Part shown: positions 1 to 11,850 of the stretch, piece by piece
How the letters are laid out: each line of letters begins with the position of its first letter
Numbering within the stretch: the first letter of the stretch is position 1
NCBI GenBank assembly: GCA_038030265.1
Contig: CM075937.1
Span: 19,778,001 to 19,842,000, forward strand
Length of the DNA: 64,000 nt
Reading direction: 5' to 3'
From: Corythucha ciliata
Lineage: Eukaryota; Arthropoda; Insecta; Hemiptera; Tingidae
The notes under the pieces: generated by a model
What the model was told of the DNA's origin: nothing
Seen by the model: the letters and a program-made list of their open reading frames with translations, nothing else
Database searches by the model: none
Translations under genes and position numbers: made by a program

Positions 1-130
1 TTTTGGCGCCCCTCGGATTTTAGTGCAAATGTGGAAAACGCTACAATGCTCCCCTCATCGTGGTTGGAAAATCCCCCGCTAAGCACCAACTTAATCCAGA
101 CCAAAATGGAAAATAACGCTAATTTGGGGG
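1..130 (-). mobile_element. 3'-terminal flank of hAT-like array carrier, cut by window edge
   Basis: Read on the minus strand, this stretch matches the non-array 3' flank of the intact carrier at 8,891-11,996: a GTCTGGAT...AAGTTG block, then CTTAGCGGGGG, then an ACGA.GAGGGG block. The same block is at 23,180-23,340. The terminal CAGGG end lies outside the window, so the copy is partial. It runs straight into a minus-strand family A array. Confidence 0.7.
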
Positions 131-344
131 TGAAATTAAGATAAATTGCTAATTCTCGACTGAAATTATTGAGAAAAATAACTGATTCACGGAAAGAAGT
201 AAGAATAAGTGCTATATCACGGATAAAATTAATAAAAATACATAGCTAACTCGCGGGGTGACACGTTAATCCACGGCTAAAATTGAGAAAAAGCTCTAAA
301 AACGCGGATAAAGTGTAAAAAACAGTAATTCGCGCTAAAAATTA

Positions 345-610
345 TGAAACACACACTTTCGAAGAAAATAATCTGGTTTCATTCAATTTTTCAGAATAAG
401 GGTGGATTTATCAATTACCGGATATCTCATGGAATAGCTATCGCTCGAATAATTTTACATTAATGTTTACAAAAAGGCCCGTAACAACCATACATATCCC
501 AGCTTTGACTGCAGAATAAGTGAATTGATAAACGCACCCTAAGTCAATGAAATCACATGCTTTTCTTCACTAGTGTAGCACTAGCAAAACAATGGAACGG
601 ACCTGCTAAT
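345..610. other. Non-array segment interrupting the first family A array
   Basis: About 260 bp lack the repeat core. They sit next to the same variant unit (CGCGCCTAAAATTACGAAAA) beside which the 8.9-12 kb copy has a different, unrelated interruption, while the 23-kb copy is uninterrupted there. It is probably an insertion. I see no terminal repeats or coding sequence. Confidence 0.4.
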
Positions 611-844
611 TCACGGTTGAAAAAGAGCCAATCGCGCCTAAAATTACGAAAACATGAATTACCGGCTTATTCAGAACGCATAAGTTCGTGGATCAATCTG
701 AAAAAAACGCTACATCATGGCTGAAAGTAAAATAGACGCTAATTCGCAAGGAAAATTAAGAATAAGTGCTAATTCACGGATCAAATTGGAGAAAATCACT
801 CTTTAGCGGCTAAAATCACGTATTCGCGGTTAAAGTAAAGAATG

Positions 845-876
<32 letters not shown>
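845..876. repeat. Poly(A) tract, 32 bp
   Basis: Uninterrupted A run inside the family A array. Confidence 0.9.
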
Positions 877-877
<1 letters not shown>

Positions 878-2100
878 CGCTACTTGAAGGCTAGAAGAAT
901 GGAAACTACAATTTTCAGCCTCTGAAGGCAAGTTTGTGGCTGAAACTGCGTAAAAACGCTAAACCGTAGCTAAAAGCGAAACAAATCGCTAATTATTCGG
1001 AGCTAAAGCTAAGAAAAATCGCTAATTAGCGGCTGAAATAAGTAGAAACACGATTCACTGCAAAATTTAGATAAATGGCAGTGCAATATGGCAATATGGT
1101 GAAAAATTGCTAGTTCGCGGCTAAAATGGAGAAAAATTGCATATTCATTGATGAAATTGATAAGAAGCGCTGAAGTAAGGAAAACGCTCATTCGCGGATA
1201 AAATTGAGAAAACGTCAACTCTCGGCTTCTGAAGGTAACTTTGTGCTAGGAAAAGAAAAAATCGCTAATTCGCGGCCAAATTTCAGAAAACCCGTTAGGT
1301 GATTCGCGGCGAAAATTGGGAGGAACTCTAATTCGTTGATGAAACGTGGAAAATCCATAATTATCGGCTAAAATGAGGAAAATCGCTAATTTGGAGCTAA
1401 ATTAAACAGAAATGGCTAATTTGGGCGTGAATTTGAGACAATTTTCCAATTTGCAGAAAATTGAGAATTCAGGAAAAACACGAATTCACGAATTCGTTAA
1501 ACCGTCGTAAACCTCGGCTAAAATGGTGAAAAATGGCTAATTCGTGGCCAAAATAAAAAAAAAGTCCAACTAATAAAATTTTAATTCAATGCAAAAATTA
1601 AAATAAAAACGGCAATTCGTCGCCAAAATTGAGAATATGCGCTAATTCCTCTTATTTACCGTAGTACCTCAAAAAAGACTTGGAAGAGACTACGACGCAT
1701 GGGTGTTTCTAGCGCAGGCAGGTTCTCGCATTCACTCGCGCAGCACTCGAGCTTGTCCCAACAACGACCCTAAACACGCAAATTTGGTGAAATTAAGGAC
1801 CATAACAAGCATTTTTGGGAATTGAGACCGAAAAGTCGTATGTTGCCGACTTAAAATTTCCGGAGGGGGGGGGGGGTATTCGCCGGGCTCTGTTTGGGCT
1901 GTTCATCTTGGCTACCACCGCCACAAAAAATGGCCCCATTACTAGCAATTTCGCTTAAACTACGGCCCTGAACTTGAAATTTCCCTTGAATTAAAAGTCA
2001 AAGACTCGAGGCTTTGAATTTCGCAGATACTTGCCTCCAAAATGTTTGCGGCTATTCGTCAGGCTTTGGCCGCAGTCATAGCTCGCAGGTTCTGAGATAA

Positions 2101-2104
<4 letters not shown>

Positions 2105-2151
<47 letters not shown>
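2105..2151. repeat. Poly(T) tract, 47 bp
   Basis: Uninterrupted T run, a likely hotspot for length error in assembly. Confidence 0.9.
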
Positions 2152-2155
<4 letters not shown>

Positions 2156-2298
2156 CCTACACTTGCTAATTCGTGAAAATAAAGACCAGATACTCACAAT
2201 TTTGAGAAACAAAGAACATGAAACTAGAAATGTCGCGGATATTCTGACCCGAAACTTCCAATTCGCACATTTTTTTAATCCGAGTAATATCTGCCAGG

Positions 2299-2615
2299 AG
2301 CGCGCCTCGATGGTGTAATGGATGCAATGCTCGCTTCGCAACCCAGCGGGCCTGGGTTCGAATCCAGCTATTGCCCATTACACTATAGGGCTGCGGCGAG
2401 CTGTGACACGGCTCACTTGGCTTCGTGTGGGCGTTCACGGCGGTGTGCGTATGACAAACCGCGCATCGACCGAAACGCCCGCGTGGTACGGGTGTGAAGT
2501 GCACAGCTGATGGAGTTACAGGGTATGGTGTAAGAGCCACACGAGCTTAGGCGCCAGCGGGCTCGGTAGATCCGAATCCGCACCCTCAAGAAAAAAGAAG
2601 AAGAAAAAAAAAAAA
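2299..2615 (+). mobile_element. tRNA-derived SINE, copy 1
   Basis: The head resembles a tRNA gene: an A-box-like TGGTGTAATGG and a perfect pol III B box GGTTCGAATCC about 35 bp later. It is followed by a tRNA-unrelated body of about 200 bp and an A-rich tail of mixed AAG/A. Perfect 10-bp target site duplications ATCTGCCAGG flank it at 2,289-2,298 and 2,616-2,625. The same body occurs on the minus strand at 35,307-35,599. Duplications of this length and an A-rich tail are typical of LINE-mobilised SINEs. Open frames on either strand here are not genes. Confidence 0.92.
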
Positions 2616-3010
2616 ATCTGCCAGGCTTTTCAGCGCTGTCGGGACAGGCCGCGGCCACGGAAAATAAAGCCTGAGAAAAACCTTGCACTACAGGGAATTA
2701 GGGGCAGAAATTCCACTATGTTTCAATTTTGCGGCTGCTCGTCAGGGTGCGCTGCCGGCTTTCACGATCACTAATACAACGAAAAAAAGCCCTGAAACTG
2801 GCAATTTTGCGGAAAACCCCCGGGAAATCCCTGAATATTTAGACCCAAAACTTGTAAGCTCCACGAATATTTTGTCTCGAAACTTGAAAATTTCGCTGAA
2901 TTTGAGACCTTGATCTTAGCAATATTTCGAATATTCAACCAGGAAACTTCCAATTTCGCGCATATTTACCTCCGAAATTCCCGAATATGCCATTTCGCCG
3001 ACATTTAACC

Positions 3011-3300
3011 CAGAATGATGTAATTTTGCGGCTATATTTTTCTCAATTTTAGCCGTGATGATTAACGTTTTTCATAATGTTAGCGGTATGTACTTGCCCC
3101 CCCCCCTCCAAACAGCACACTAACGCTTTTTCTACATTTCAGCCGCGTATTAGCGACTTTATTCACTTTTAGCCGTGAATTATCGGTTTTTTTTATTCAA
3201 GCCATAAAGTTGCCTCCAGAAACCGTGTATTAAAGTGCTGAATTTTAGTGGAGTGACTTTGCGAAAAATCTGTGTTTCTGGCGGAATTTCACGATTATTT
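3011..3300 (+). repeat. Family A fragment, plus orientation
   Basis: Several degenerate units (TTTTTCTCAATTTTAGCCG, ATTTCAGCCGCGTATTAGCG) are interrupted by a C-rich tract near 3,100. Confidence 0.65.
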
Positions 3301-4985
3301 TTGTGGTTATAGTGGTAAAATGATTAGTTCTAATGCTAATCAGCCATTCACAAGGGATGAATTGACGGTTTCCAAGTTTAGCTGGTTTCAAACAAAGACG
3401 ATTTTGCCCAATCCTTGCTACGCCTTTGCTATAGGGCCCTCCTAAGAGATTTCCGCCCTGGACCCCGATAAGGTGTGTAGGTAAACCACTGGTGCAATAA
3501 CACCACCTACCTCTAATGGGATGGTTGCTGGGGCAAGGCCTCTTCAGAACTATTTTGTTTAAAAGCGGTACCTAATTTGCTTTCAGAAACTTGACTTATT
3601 TAATCATTAATATTGGAGTTTGCCTTATTTGGCCATTTTTGACCAGAAACAACGGAGTCAGGACAATTAAAAAGTACAGGGAGGGGATCGCCTCGTCATT
3701 GTGTCCGCCAGCGCGTCGAGTGTTCCTCGATGAGGGGCTTACAATGGTGAAGGAGAGGGCTATAAGTTGAAAACATTTCTGCCTCTATGACACACACGGG
3801 ATGAATTCTGTCCGCGGAAGTTTCGATTTAAATGACGAAATTGGTTAGTCTTCTTCTGTCGGATGAAAGAAGAAGAAGAGAGAGAGAAACGGTAAACCTC
3901 CGCTTTTTTTTCAAGATGAAACTCTTTCGAACATTCCCAACGCTTGATGCGCTTGCATAAAAATATATTTTCTTCGCACCGTATATATCGTCGTCGCTCC
4001 TTGAATAGATACGACCTGTTTAAGCGCATTAAAAAAAAGGTCAAATTGCACCGAGAAAAACTTTGCTAGAATATAAAATTATAATAATATCCGCGTTATA
4101 GGGTCGTTACTGCAGGGCTTAAATGACCATTTCCCTTCTCCGCCCACCCCGCCACTCATTTTCTGAAGGTTAAGAGATCATTTAATTCGCGGAATTTATT
4201 TAAAGGAAAAAAAAAAAAAAACTTATTTCTCCCCCGCTTTATATTCTGTTGGACCGCATTCCAATCCCAGTGGGTTTTTAATAGTGAGAGAGGGCGGAGA
4301 GAAGGAGAAAAAAAGGATTCTTAGACAATCTTTGGGAGCGTCATGAATCCTCCCCATCAGAAGCGTTGAAATTTTTCTGAGAGATCCCTGTTGTAATCAA
4401 TATTATTGTTGATTTTTTGTGTACTCGATCGCCTTTTGGAAAAAAAAAAAAAAAAATGTGAGAGGTTGGGGTGGTGAATGGTGGGGTTCGTCTTTCGGGA
4501 CAGATGCTTCCCGTGCATTTGATCTCATTTTTGATGAACGACTCGGATAAGGAATGAAAATAGGGCTGTAAAGACCGCAACAGTATTTGTCAGCTGAAGG
4601 CAGACGACAAGTCTCTTTTTTTCTTCTTAAAAGTGATGCATTGAGTTGGAAGAGGGAAAAAGGGTGGTTGGGTCTCCCTTTGCCTGTGAAGGGGCCCTTT
4701 CCCCCTTATTCCCTATTGTGGTAATGTGTGCGTACAGACGTGATGGGGAGAGGGCGTTTATAATGAATTCATTAATCATTAGGAGTAAGTAGGTTTTTAC
4801 ACAGAAATTTGTACTTGAATATTCTGACTCTTAAGCCGGATTATTCTTATCATATTTCTCTCCGTCCCAGGAGATGTATGTAAATTGACAGGATCCAAGA
4901 GGGGTTTTCCTCGTTTTTAGCCGGAATAGTCATAAAAGGCCACGACAGAAAGGGTCGACGCCTGTACGGTCAATTGTTAGGTCGC
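3300..4985. other. Unique sequence, no gene recognised
   Basis: AT-rich sequence with short homopolymers. I found no exon-like open frame with splice context and no repeat match to the rest of the window. Confidence 0.5.
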
Positions 4986-5560
4986 TAACCACGGATAAAA
5001 AGGCCGTTTCAAGGTAGTTGCCCTCTACGCACTAATAACATTGAAATTTGCCAATTTCGAGGGGTTGGCTCATTCAAATCACAATTTGACGCGGGTCATT
5101 CCGTCTAAAATCAATTACGCGGTGTTGGCTCGTTCAAAAAATATATATATATGATAAATTAATTGAAACAATCAATTTCGTGGACATTTTAGCCAGGAAT
5201 TTCGCATCATGTATCCAATTCTCAAGCTCCATGGGATCAATTTTCATTTGCGGTTCAAATTGAGTTAACGCTAACTTGCGGTTTCTTGAGGCAACGTCGA
5301 GGCTAACTACTAAGCACTAATTCGTGGCCAAAAGTGGAAATAATTCGCTAATTTCCAGCTGAAATTGCTAGAATCTCTAATTTGCAGTTCTGGGGTCGAG
5401 TCCGCGGCTTAAATTAAGGAATAAAGCTAATTCAACGCAAAAATGAACAAACAAACAAAAAAATCGCAGTTAAAATGGCTCATACGCTGATAAAATTCAT
5501 AAAAAGGTCTAATTCACAGCTAAAATTGAACAAAAAATTGTCAATTTCATGTGCGAATCT
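4985..5560 (-). repeat. Degenerate family A array, minus orientation
   Basis: Units such as CGCTAATTTCCAGCTGAAAT and TAATTCACAGCTAAAATTGA are more diverged than in the first array. A short AT microsatellite lies near 5,140. Confidence 0.65.
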
Positions 5561-6880
5561 CAGGTGGAGCCGCTTCGGAGCTAAATGTCTGCGAAATTGG
5601 AAGTTTCCGGTCTAAATATCCGACAGAATGAAAGTTTTTGTCCTTTACCTTTTCGAAATTAGTATCGCGGGCGGGGAGTTTCACGTATCAATTTCAGAGA
5701 AATTGAACAAATTGAACGTATCATTCCAATTTCAGCGAAGTTGAAAGTTCAGAAAGGCAGTGGATCCGCGGCAATAAGCCAGACTCGAAAGCTCTCAACG
5801 CCTGCTGACAAATAGCCACAAAATTGAAACATTTTGGAGGCAAACATGGACGAATTCGAAAAGTTTACTGGCTGAATATTCGCTTTATTTGCCAGTTCAA
5901 GGTCTTAATTTCAGCGTAATCGCAATTTCGGGTCCGAATTTCATCGAAATTGCTTAGTTTCCAGTCTTTATTTTCGTTAATTTTTCTCATTTTCTAAGTA
6001 ATATAGAAACCCGGGCTATAGCGGGGGCCCACGACAGCGCTCAAAGCCTGACAAATAGCCGCAAAAGTTGCAACATTCCTGCCTAAATATTCGCGGTAAT
6101 GCAAGTTATACCAGTTTCACGCCCTAGGGAATTTGAAGTTGAATTTAATTGAAATTGACGTTGAGGTACTATTTTGAGCAAAATTACAAATTTACTTGCT
6201 GAATATTACGTGAAATTGACAGTTTCTGGTCTTATTTATATCAATATTGCAGTTTCGAGACCATTTTTTAAATAGCGGCTTTGACCCAGTGGCCCCAGCT
6301 CAGGCCATAGCGTGACGATTACCCACCATAATTGGAAGTTTCGGATCTTATTTTTGCGACAATGCAAGTCTCGGGTCGTATTTCTTGTGAAAATACGAAT
6401 TTCGGGTCTTAATTATTGAAAAATTGCAAGTTACGGGTTTTAATTTCGGTGATATTGCAATTTTTGGTTCCTTTGACGAATAGCCGAGAAATTGGGTCAC
6501 AGAGATATACATATATTTCCGAGTTTGCAAATTTTGGTCCTAAAATGAGAAAAATTACAAGTTTCCTGCCTGAATATCTGCGAAATTGAAAGTTTCAGGT
6601 TTTCGGGTGCGTGAATTTGAGCAAAATTACAATTTCAGGGCCTTAAAGCAAAATTGCAAGTTTTGGGGGTTTCTTTTCGTGGCTAGCTGGTCCTAATAGA
6701 GCCCATAGCCTGACGAATACCCAGGAAATATAAATGTTCTTGGCTGCTAGCCTTGGAAATGTGACTTTCAGGTCCCATTTCCTGTGAAAATACATGTTTC
6801 GGGTCTTAATTTTGGAGAAATTGCAAGTTTTGGGGCCTTTTTCTAGTGGTCGAGCGCCCTGAACTTGATGAAACCCGTGA
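5560..6880 (+). repeat. Family B array with higher-order blocks, plus orientation
   Basis: Units of about 31 bp carry AATTGCAAGTTTCGGGTCTT. Between groups of units, a longer GC-richer block (GCCCATAGCCTGACGAATA-like, often followed by GCCGCAAAATTGCAACATT) recurs near 5,790, 6,035, 6,295 and 6,700. That gives a higher-order period of roughly 200-260 bp. Confidence 0.75.
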
Positions 6881-8882
6881 CCCCCTCACCCACACACACT
6901 GACATTATATCCGACGCGTTCATTTTTGAGAAGAATACGATCGAAGGCTCGGAAGAATGCGAAAAGCCGTCCAATCTTCTGCCTATAATATACAAAGCTA
7001 TACAGGCCCGTGGCCAGATATAGGGCGAATCTCACCATATAACAATGGATTTTAGCGTACTTCTTTTCATTAATAAAGTACGAGTTAATACTCCCTACAC
7101 TCAGCGCTTGTTTTAGTAGCCGTAACCACAATATCTCGACCCACAATAAGCTGTAACCACACGAAATCTTGAACCTGTAAGTTGTACCGAAAAAAATTCA
7201 TCAGCCCTGACCGTAAAGCCGTCAAAGTGAGAAACGCGCTATATGCGGGTCACTAGTTTGGCCATTCACCACTCCTGCGAGCTCCCTTTTGAGGAGTGTG
7301 TTAATATTGCGGGAATCGACGAGTTCGATGAAGGAATTATGAGTATGTGTAATTGATTTACCTACTGACAGAAAATGTAATTGCATAAACTTGGTAATTA
7401 ATTCCTTATTATTTATTACCTAGTTGATAAATTCTTATTACTAATGTTCGAAATGAGTGATTCGTTTTCATCATGCCCGATGATGAGTTGCCCAACTCGT
7501 GATTAGAATGATCGAACACCATGCCTACCGTGGGTGGACGGGTGGTAAGGACTTGTGACACATACTACAACCACTTCCCACCCGCAACTTCAGATTTTTC
7601 TGGAATTTTCTACTATAAAAACCAACCGCAGGCCTTGTAAATCAACACCATTATGGTGGGGGGGGGGATTGTTTGAATTAAACGAAATCGCAGAGCCATT
7701 GAAATTCGATAGATAAATAAAAACTCCAATTTTCACGCCTCTCTAAAGCGTTGAAATTCATCTTTTCCGATTCTACGGAATGAATAAGAAAGATTATCTC
7801 TCTTCCTCCCCTTTTTTTTTTACATTCCACCCCTTTCTGTAATAAGGTAATAAATTATACGCAGCTGTTCAATTTTCGAGGATGATAAAAGAGAGCCAAG
7901 GAAAAAGGAGGCAGAATGATGCGGTGAGGGGAGGGAAAAAAGGGGTAGTAGTGAAAAGCGAAGAGCAGGGCCCAAGCCCTTTGGGGTCCTTTTAAATGGA
8001 TTGACGACTACGAGATTAATTAAGTTTCCGAGTGAGATAGTGCTGGGAGGGGGAAAAAGGGCTTTGATTTTTACCCCCCTTTTTCCTCATGTATGTGTGG
8101 AGTTTTTGAGGATGAGGGGGTATATCGAATTTTTTTTTTTTTTTTTTTTTTCAGAAGGTTTTTAACGCCCCGAAAGCTAATTGATGAGGGAGGAAGCCGT
8201 ATATACAGAGCGGGCTTTCAGGAAAGGGTTTTCCGCGGTTGGCGGGGCTATATGCGTGAGAAAACTCGGTCGCGCATCGGTCTGAAAAATAAACGACGGA
8301 AGGTGATTGTGTGTTGACGAAAGGAAAGACCTTATTATTTAGACGCTAGTTCTTCTTCGACAGCCTTTTTTGTGTCTGCTCGAGATGAAATAACATGTGG
8401 CCCTCCACTTCTTATTTTATAAAGAAGTTTTCCCGGAATGCTATAATGGACGAACGGATGTCTTATTGAGGTCAATCCTCTCCTTCGTGCAGCCTTGATA
8501 CACGACGCAATATTGAAAGGTAGTGGATGTTATAGAAGAAAATAGGGAGAATTAGTCTTGAAAAGCAGGTGTTCCGGCAATGCGAGCGCACCTGTTTCGC
8601 CATTCGAGATCATTTGTGTACGAAGCAGCCGTGAAGAAATGAGGGCAATAAGGCCATTGAGGGAGAGGAGAGAGAGAGAGAAAAAAAAAATCATTTGAGG
8701 ACCATCAAGGTACTCACAAGAACTGTTTGTTCATTTTTGCCGCAAAACTGCTTTCTTCCGGCAAATGTGACTTTTAGGCAAACCAACTATAATGCCCTTA
8801 AATCGTAAAGTCCAGTGATTCTTTGAAACGCCCTCTTCTCGCTACGGTTATTGACAGTTCTTTTCCCCACGATTTATCCACT
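6880..8882. other. Unique sequence, no gene recognised
   Basis: No convincing exon, RNA gene or repeat is visible. It contains short homopolymers and purine-rich tracts only. Confidence 0.5.
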
Positions 8883-8890
8883 ATTTAAGG
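8883..8890. repeat. 8-bp target site duplication, left copy
   Basis: ATTTAAGG sits directly before the CAGGG terminus and is identical to 11,997-12,004. Confidence 0.92.
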
Positions 8891-9189
8891 CAGGGCCGGC
8901 CAACCTTTTTTGGTCGTGGGTCGTGGGCCATAAACCTGGTAGTAAGAAGTCAGGCGGGCCACCCGTTCTCGCCACCCCCCCTGCACCATTCAAGCACAAC
9001 GCTTTGATGTTAACAAAAGGTCTGAATAAAACTCACTTGGGGCCTGTTTAATAACTTCAACAAAACATAAGTAAACCACGTATAATATCGTTTTCCATTT
9101 GCACAAAAAATATGCCCTGGGGCAGCTCATTGCAGTGTGGGACTTACATTAGACTTTTGCCACCCCCCGGCGAATCACTTACCAACGCC

Positions 9190-11850
9190 TCCGTGAGGTT
9201 GCCTTCAGGGGTCGCGAATTAGCGTTTTTTTCCACACTTTATCATTTCCTCACAATTTCATCGGTGAATTAGCGATTTGTCTCCATTTTAGCCGCTAATT
9301 AGCGATTTGTCTCCATTTTTGCTGCAAATTAGCGATTTCTCTCCATTTTCGCCGCGAATTAGCGATTTTTATGGCAATTTTATTGTGTTTTTCCTGATTC
9401 GAGTTTCGCTGCGAAAGTGCGAATTAACTCTTTTTCTGAATTTTATCCGCGAATTAGCGCCTTATCCTCAATTAGCCGTGAATCAGCTACTTTTTTCGCA
9501 CTTTCAGCCGCGAAGTAACCCTCAGAAGCCGCAAATGGACGTTTTCTCCATTATAACCGCGAATTAGCGTTTTTTCCACACGTCAGCGCTTCTTCTCAAT
9601 TTTAACGGTGAATTACCGATTTTTTCCCCATTTTAGCCGCGAATTAGCGGTTTTATCTGAATTTTGCAGTAAATTCGTGTTTTTCTGATTTATTAAATTT
9701 TTGTAAATGAGCCAATTTCCTCAAATTCACGCCCCAATTAGCCATTTTTTTATTTTAGCCGCAAAATAGCGTTTTTTCTCCTTTTAGCCGCTAATTACGG
9801 ATTTTCCACGTTTCATCAACGCATTAGAGTTCCCCCTAATTTTCGTCTCGAATTACCTAATGCTTTTTCAGAAATTTGGGCGCGGATTAGCGATTTTTTT
9901 CACTTTTAGGCACAAATTTATCTTTAGAAGCGGAGATTTGACGTTTTCTCAATTTAATCCGTGGATGAGCGTTTTCATTAGTTCAGCGCGACTTATGAAT
10001 TTTATCGATGAAATAACTAATCTCCATTTTAGCCGCGAATTAGGCGATTTTTCACCATTTTAGCCGTGAATCAGCGATTTATCTTAATTTTGCAGTGAGT
10101 TCGTGTTTCTCCTGATTTCAGCCGCTAATTAGCGATTTTTCTCAAGTTCGCAATTAGCAACTATTTTTCCTATTACGGGGGAATTTGCAATTTGTTTCAC
10201 TTTTAGCTATATATTAGCGTTTTTACGCAGTTTGAGCCACAAACTTGTCTTCAGAGGCTGAAAATTGTCGTTTCCTACTTCTAGCCTCTAGGTAGCGCTT
10301 TTTTGCAATTTATTCCCTACTTTAGCCGCGAATACGTGATTTTAGCCACTAAAGAGCGATTTTCCATTATTTTATCCGTGAATAAGCAGTTTTTCTTAGT
10401 TTTTCTCGCTAATTAGCGTTTATATCCCTTTTAGCCATGAATTGGCGTTTTTCAGATTGAGCCACGAACTTGCGTTCTGATTATGCTGAGAATTCATGTT
10501 TTTGTAATTTTAGGCGCGAATTAGCGCTTTTTCTCAATACCATTTTTCAATTAGCGATTTTTTTTTCACTTTCTGGCACAAAGTTACCCTTAGAAGCCGA
10601 GAATTTACGTTTTCTTCATCATTCAATCCGCGAATGAGCGTTTTCGTTACTTCAGCGCTTCTTATCAATGTTATCGATGAATTAGCAATTTTTCTCCATT
10701 TTAACCGCGAATTAGCGATTTTGTGTCTTTTAAGCGATTTTTCACCATTTTAGCCGTGAATTAGCGATTTACCTTAATTTTGCCGTGAATTCGTGTTTCT
10801 CCTGATTTCAGCCGATAATTAGCGTTTTTTCTCAATTTTAATTAGCAACGTTTCTCACTTTTAGCCGCGAATTAGCGATTTGTTTCACTTCTAGCTATGG
10901 AATAGCGTTTTTACACAGTTTGAGCCACGAATCAGCGCGCTTCTTATCTATTTTATCGACGAATAAATTAGCAATTTTCCGCTCTCTTCGCGATTTTTTT
11001 GTGTCATTTTCGTGATTTTCACCATTTTAGCCATGAATTAGCAATTTATCATAATTTTGCAGTGAATTCGTGTTTCTCCTTGTTTCAGCGCTTTTTTTTT
11101 TCACTTCAGCCGCGAACAGGTGTTTTTAACCGCTAAAGAGCGATTTTTTCACTTTTAGCCATGATCGAGCCTTTTTTTTTTCTTCAGATTGAGCCACGTA
11201 CTTAAATGCGTTCTGAATAAGCCGAGAATTCATGTTTTCGTAATTTTGGGTGCGAATTAGCGGTTTTTCTTAAAACAGCTTCCCACAAATCAAACAATAG
11301 GACTTAAGAGAATTGGTAGGACAAGAAGGGGCAAGACATGATAACAGCCAGGATGCTGAGGGGTGGGAGGGGTTACAACCCCTTAACCACGTCACGAGTC
11401 ACAGACCGGCCGTTTAAGGTAAGAAAAAAAATTGACAAGTTTAATTAATACGCTATAAATCGAAATCAATCATTTACGCACAGTATTCAATTTCTGTTCA
11501 TATTTAGTCATTGTCTTTAGAAAAAAAATGTTTCCAGCGATTTTAATTTTTTATGTTACCTCCTCATTATCGATTTTTTCACTATTTTATCCGTAATTTT
11601 AACCGCGAATTACTGTTTTTTACACTTAGTCCGCGATTTTAGAGCTTTTTCTGAATTTTAGCCGTGAAGTAACGTTTCACCTTGCGAATGAGCTGTGTAT
11701 TTTTCGTAATTTTTGTTGTGATTTAGCACTTATTCTCATTTATGTCCGTGAATCAATTATTTTTCTCAATAATTTCAGTCGTGAATTAGCTAATCTCAAT
11801 TTCAGTCCCCAAATTAGCGATGTTTTGAAATGTGGTCTGGATGAAGTTGA
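9190..11850 (+). repeat. Family A array inside the hAT carrier
   Basis: The period is exactly 30 bp where best kept (three units at 9,271-9,360). The core is TTTTAGCCGCGAATTAGCG with a GATTTGTCTCCA or GATTTTTCTCAA linker. There is a higher-order structure: a TTTCACTTT..GGCACAAA unit, an AGAAGCCGAGAATT unit, and a CGCTTCTTATCAATGTTATCGATGAATTAGC stretch appear near 9,890-10,010 and again near 10,553-10,690. The offset is about 665 bp, with a third degenerate copy after 10,930. Confidence 0.9.
11281..11563. other. Non-array insert inside the hAT carrier
   Basis: About 280 bp of unrelated sequence interrupts the array. The 23-kb copy reads through the equivalent point without it, which acts as an empty site. 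No inverted termini were recognised. The order of flanking units matches on both sides. Confidence 0.5.

Larger units (their letters stand above)
131..1680 (-). repeat. Family A array (about 30-bp units), minus orientation
   Basis: The stretch is a run of degenerate units with the core CGCTAATTCGCGGCTAAAA, the reverse complement of TTTTAGCCGCGAATTAGCG. Units are joined by AATTGAGAAAAA-type linkers. Variant units such as the CTTCTGAAGGTAACTTTGTG block near 1,220 recur in the same order in the copies at 9-11 kb and 23-24 kb. Small open frames here are spurious, because a 30-bp period keeps frame. No gene is seen. Confidence 0.85.
1790..3010 (-). repeat. Family B array (about 31-bp units), minus orientation, with SINE nested
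   Basis: Units read like GACCCGAAACTTGCAATTTC, with recurring GAAACTTCCAATTTCGC and TTTAGACCCAAAACTTG variants. Longer GGCTATTCGTCAGG-type blocks, near 2,050 and 2,730, interrupt the short units and recur in the 5.6-6.9 kb and 44-45 kb arrays. A SINE splits the array at 2,299-2,615 and a 47-bp T run lies within it. There is no coding evidence. The segment 1,680-1,790 before it shows nothing recognisable. Confidence 0.7.

Noticed and set aside
131..1680. CRISPR-like array of 30-bp repeats
   Set aside because: Units are contiguous and diverged with no unique spacers, and the window is eukaryotic.
2299..2375. Functional tRNA gene
   Set aside because: A and B boxes are present but it is the head of a dispersed SINE with target duplications and a long unrelated body.
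2166..2688. Open frames on both strands around 2.2-2.7 kb
   Set aside because: They lie in the SINE. The same peptides appear at 35.3-35.6 kb only because the element is repeated.
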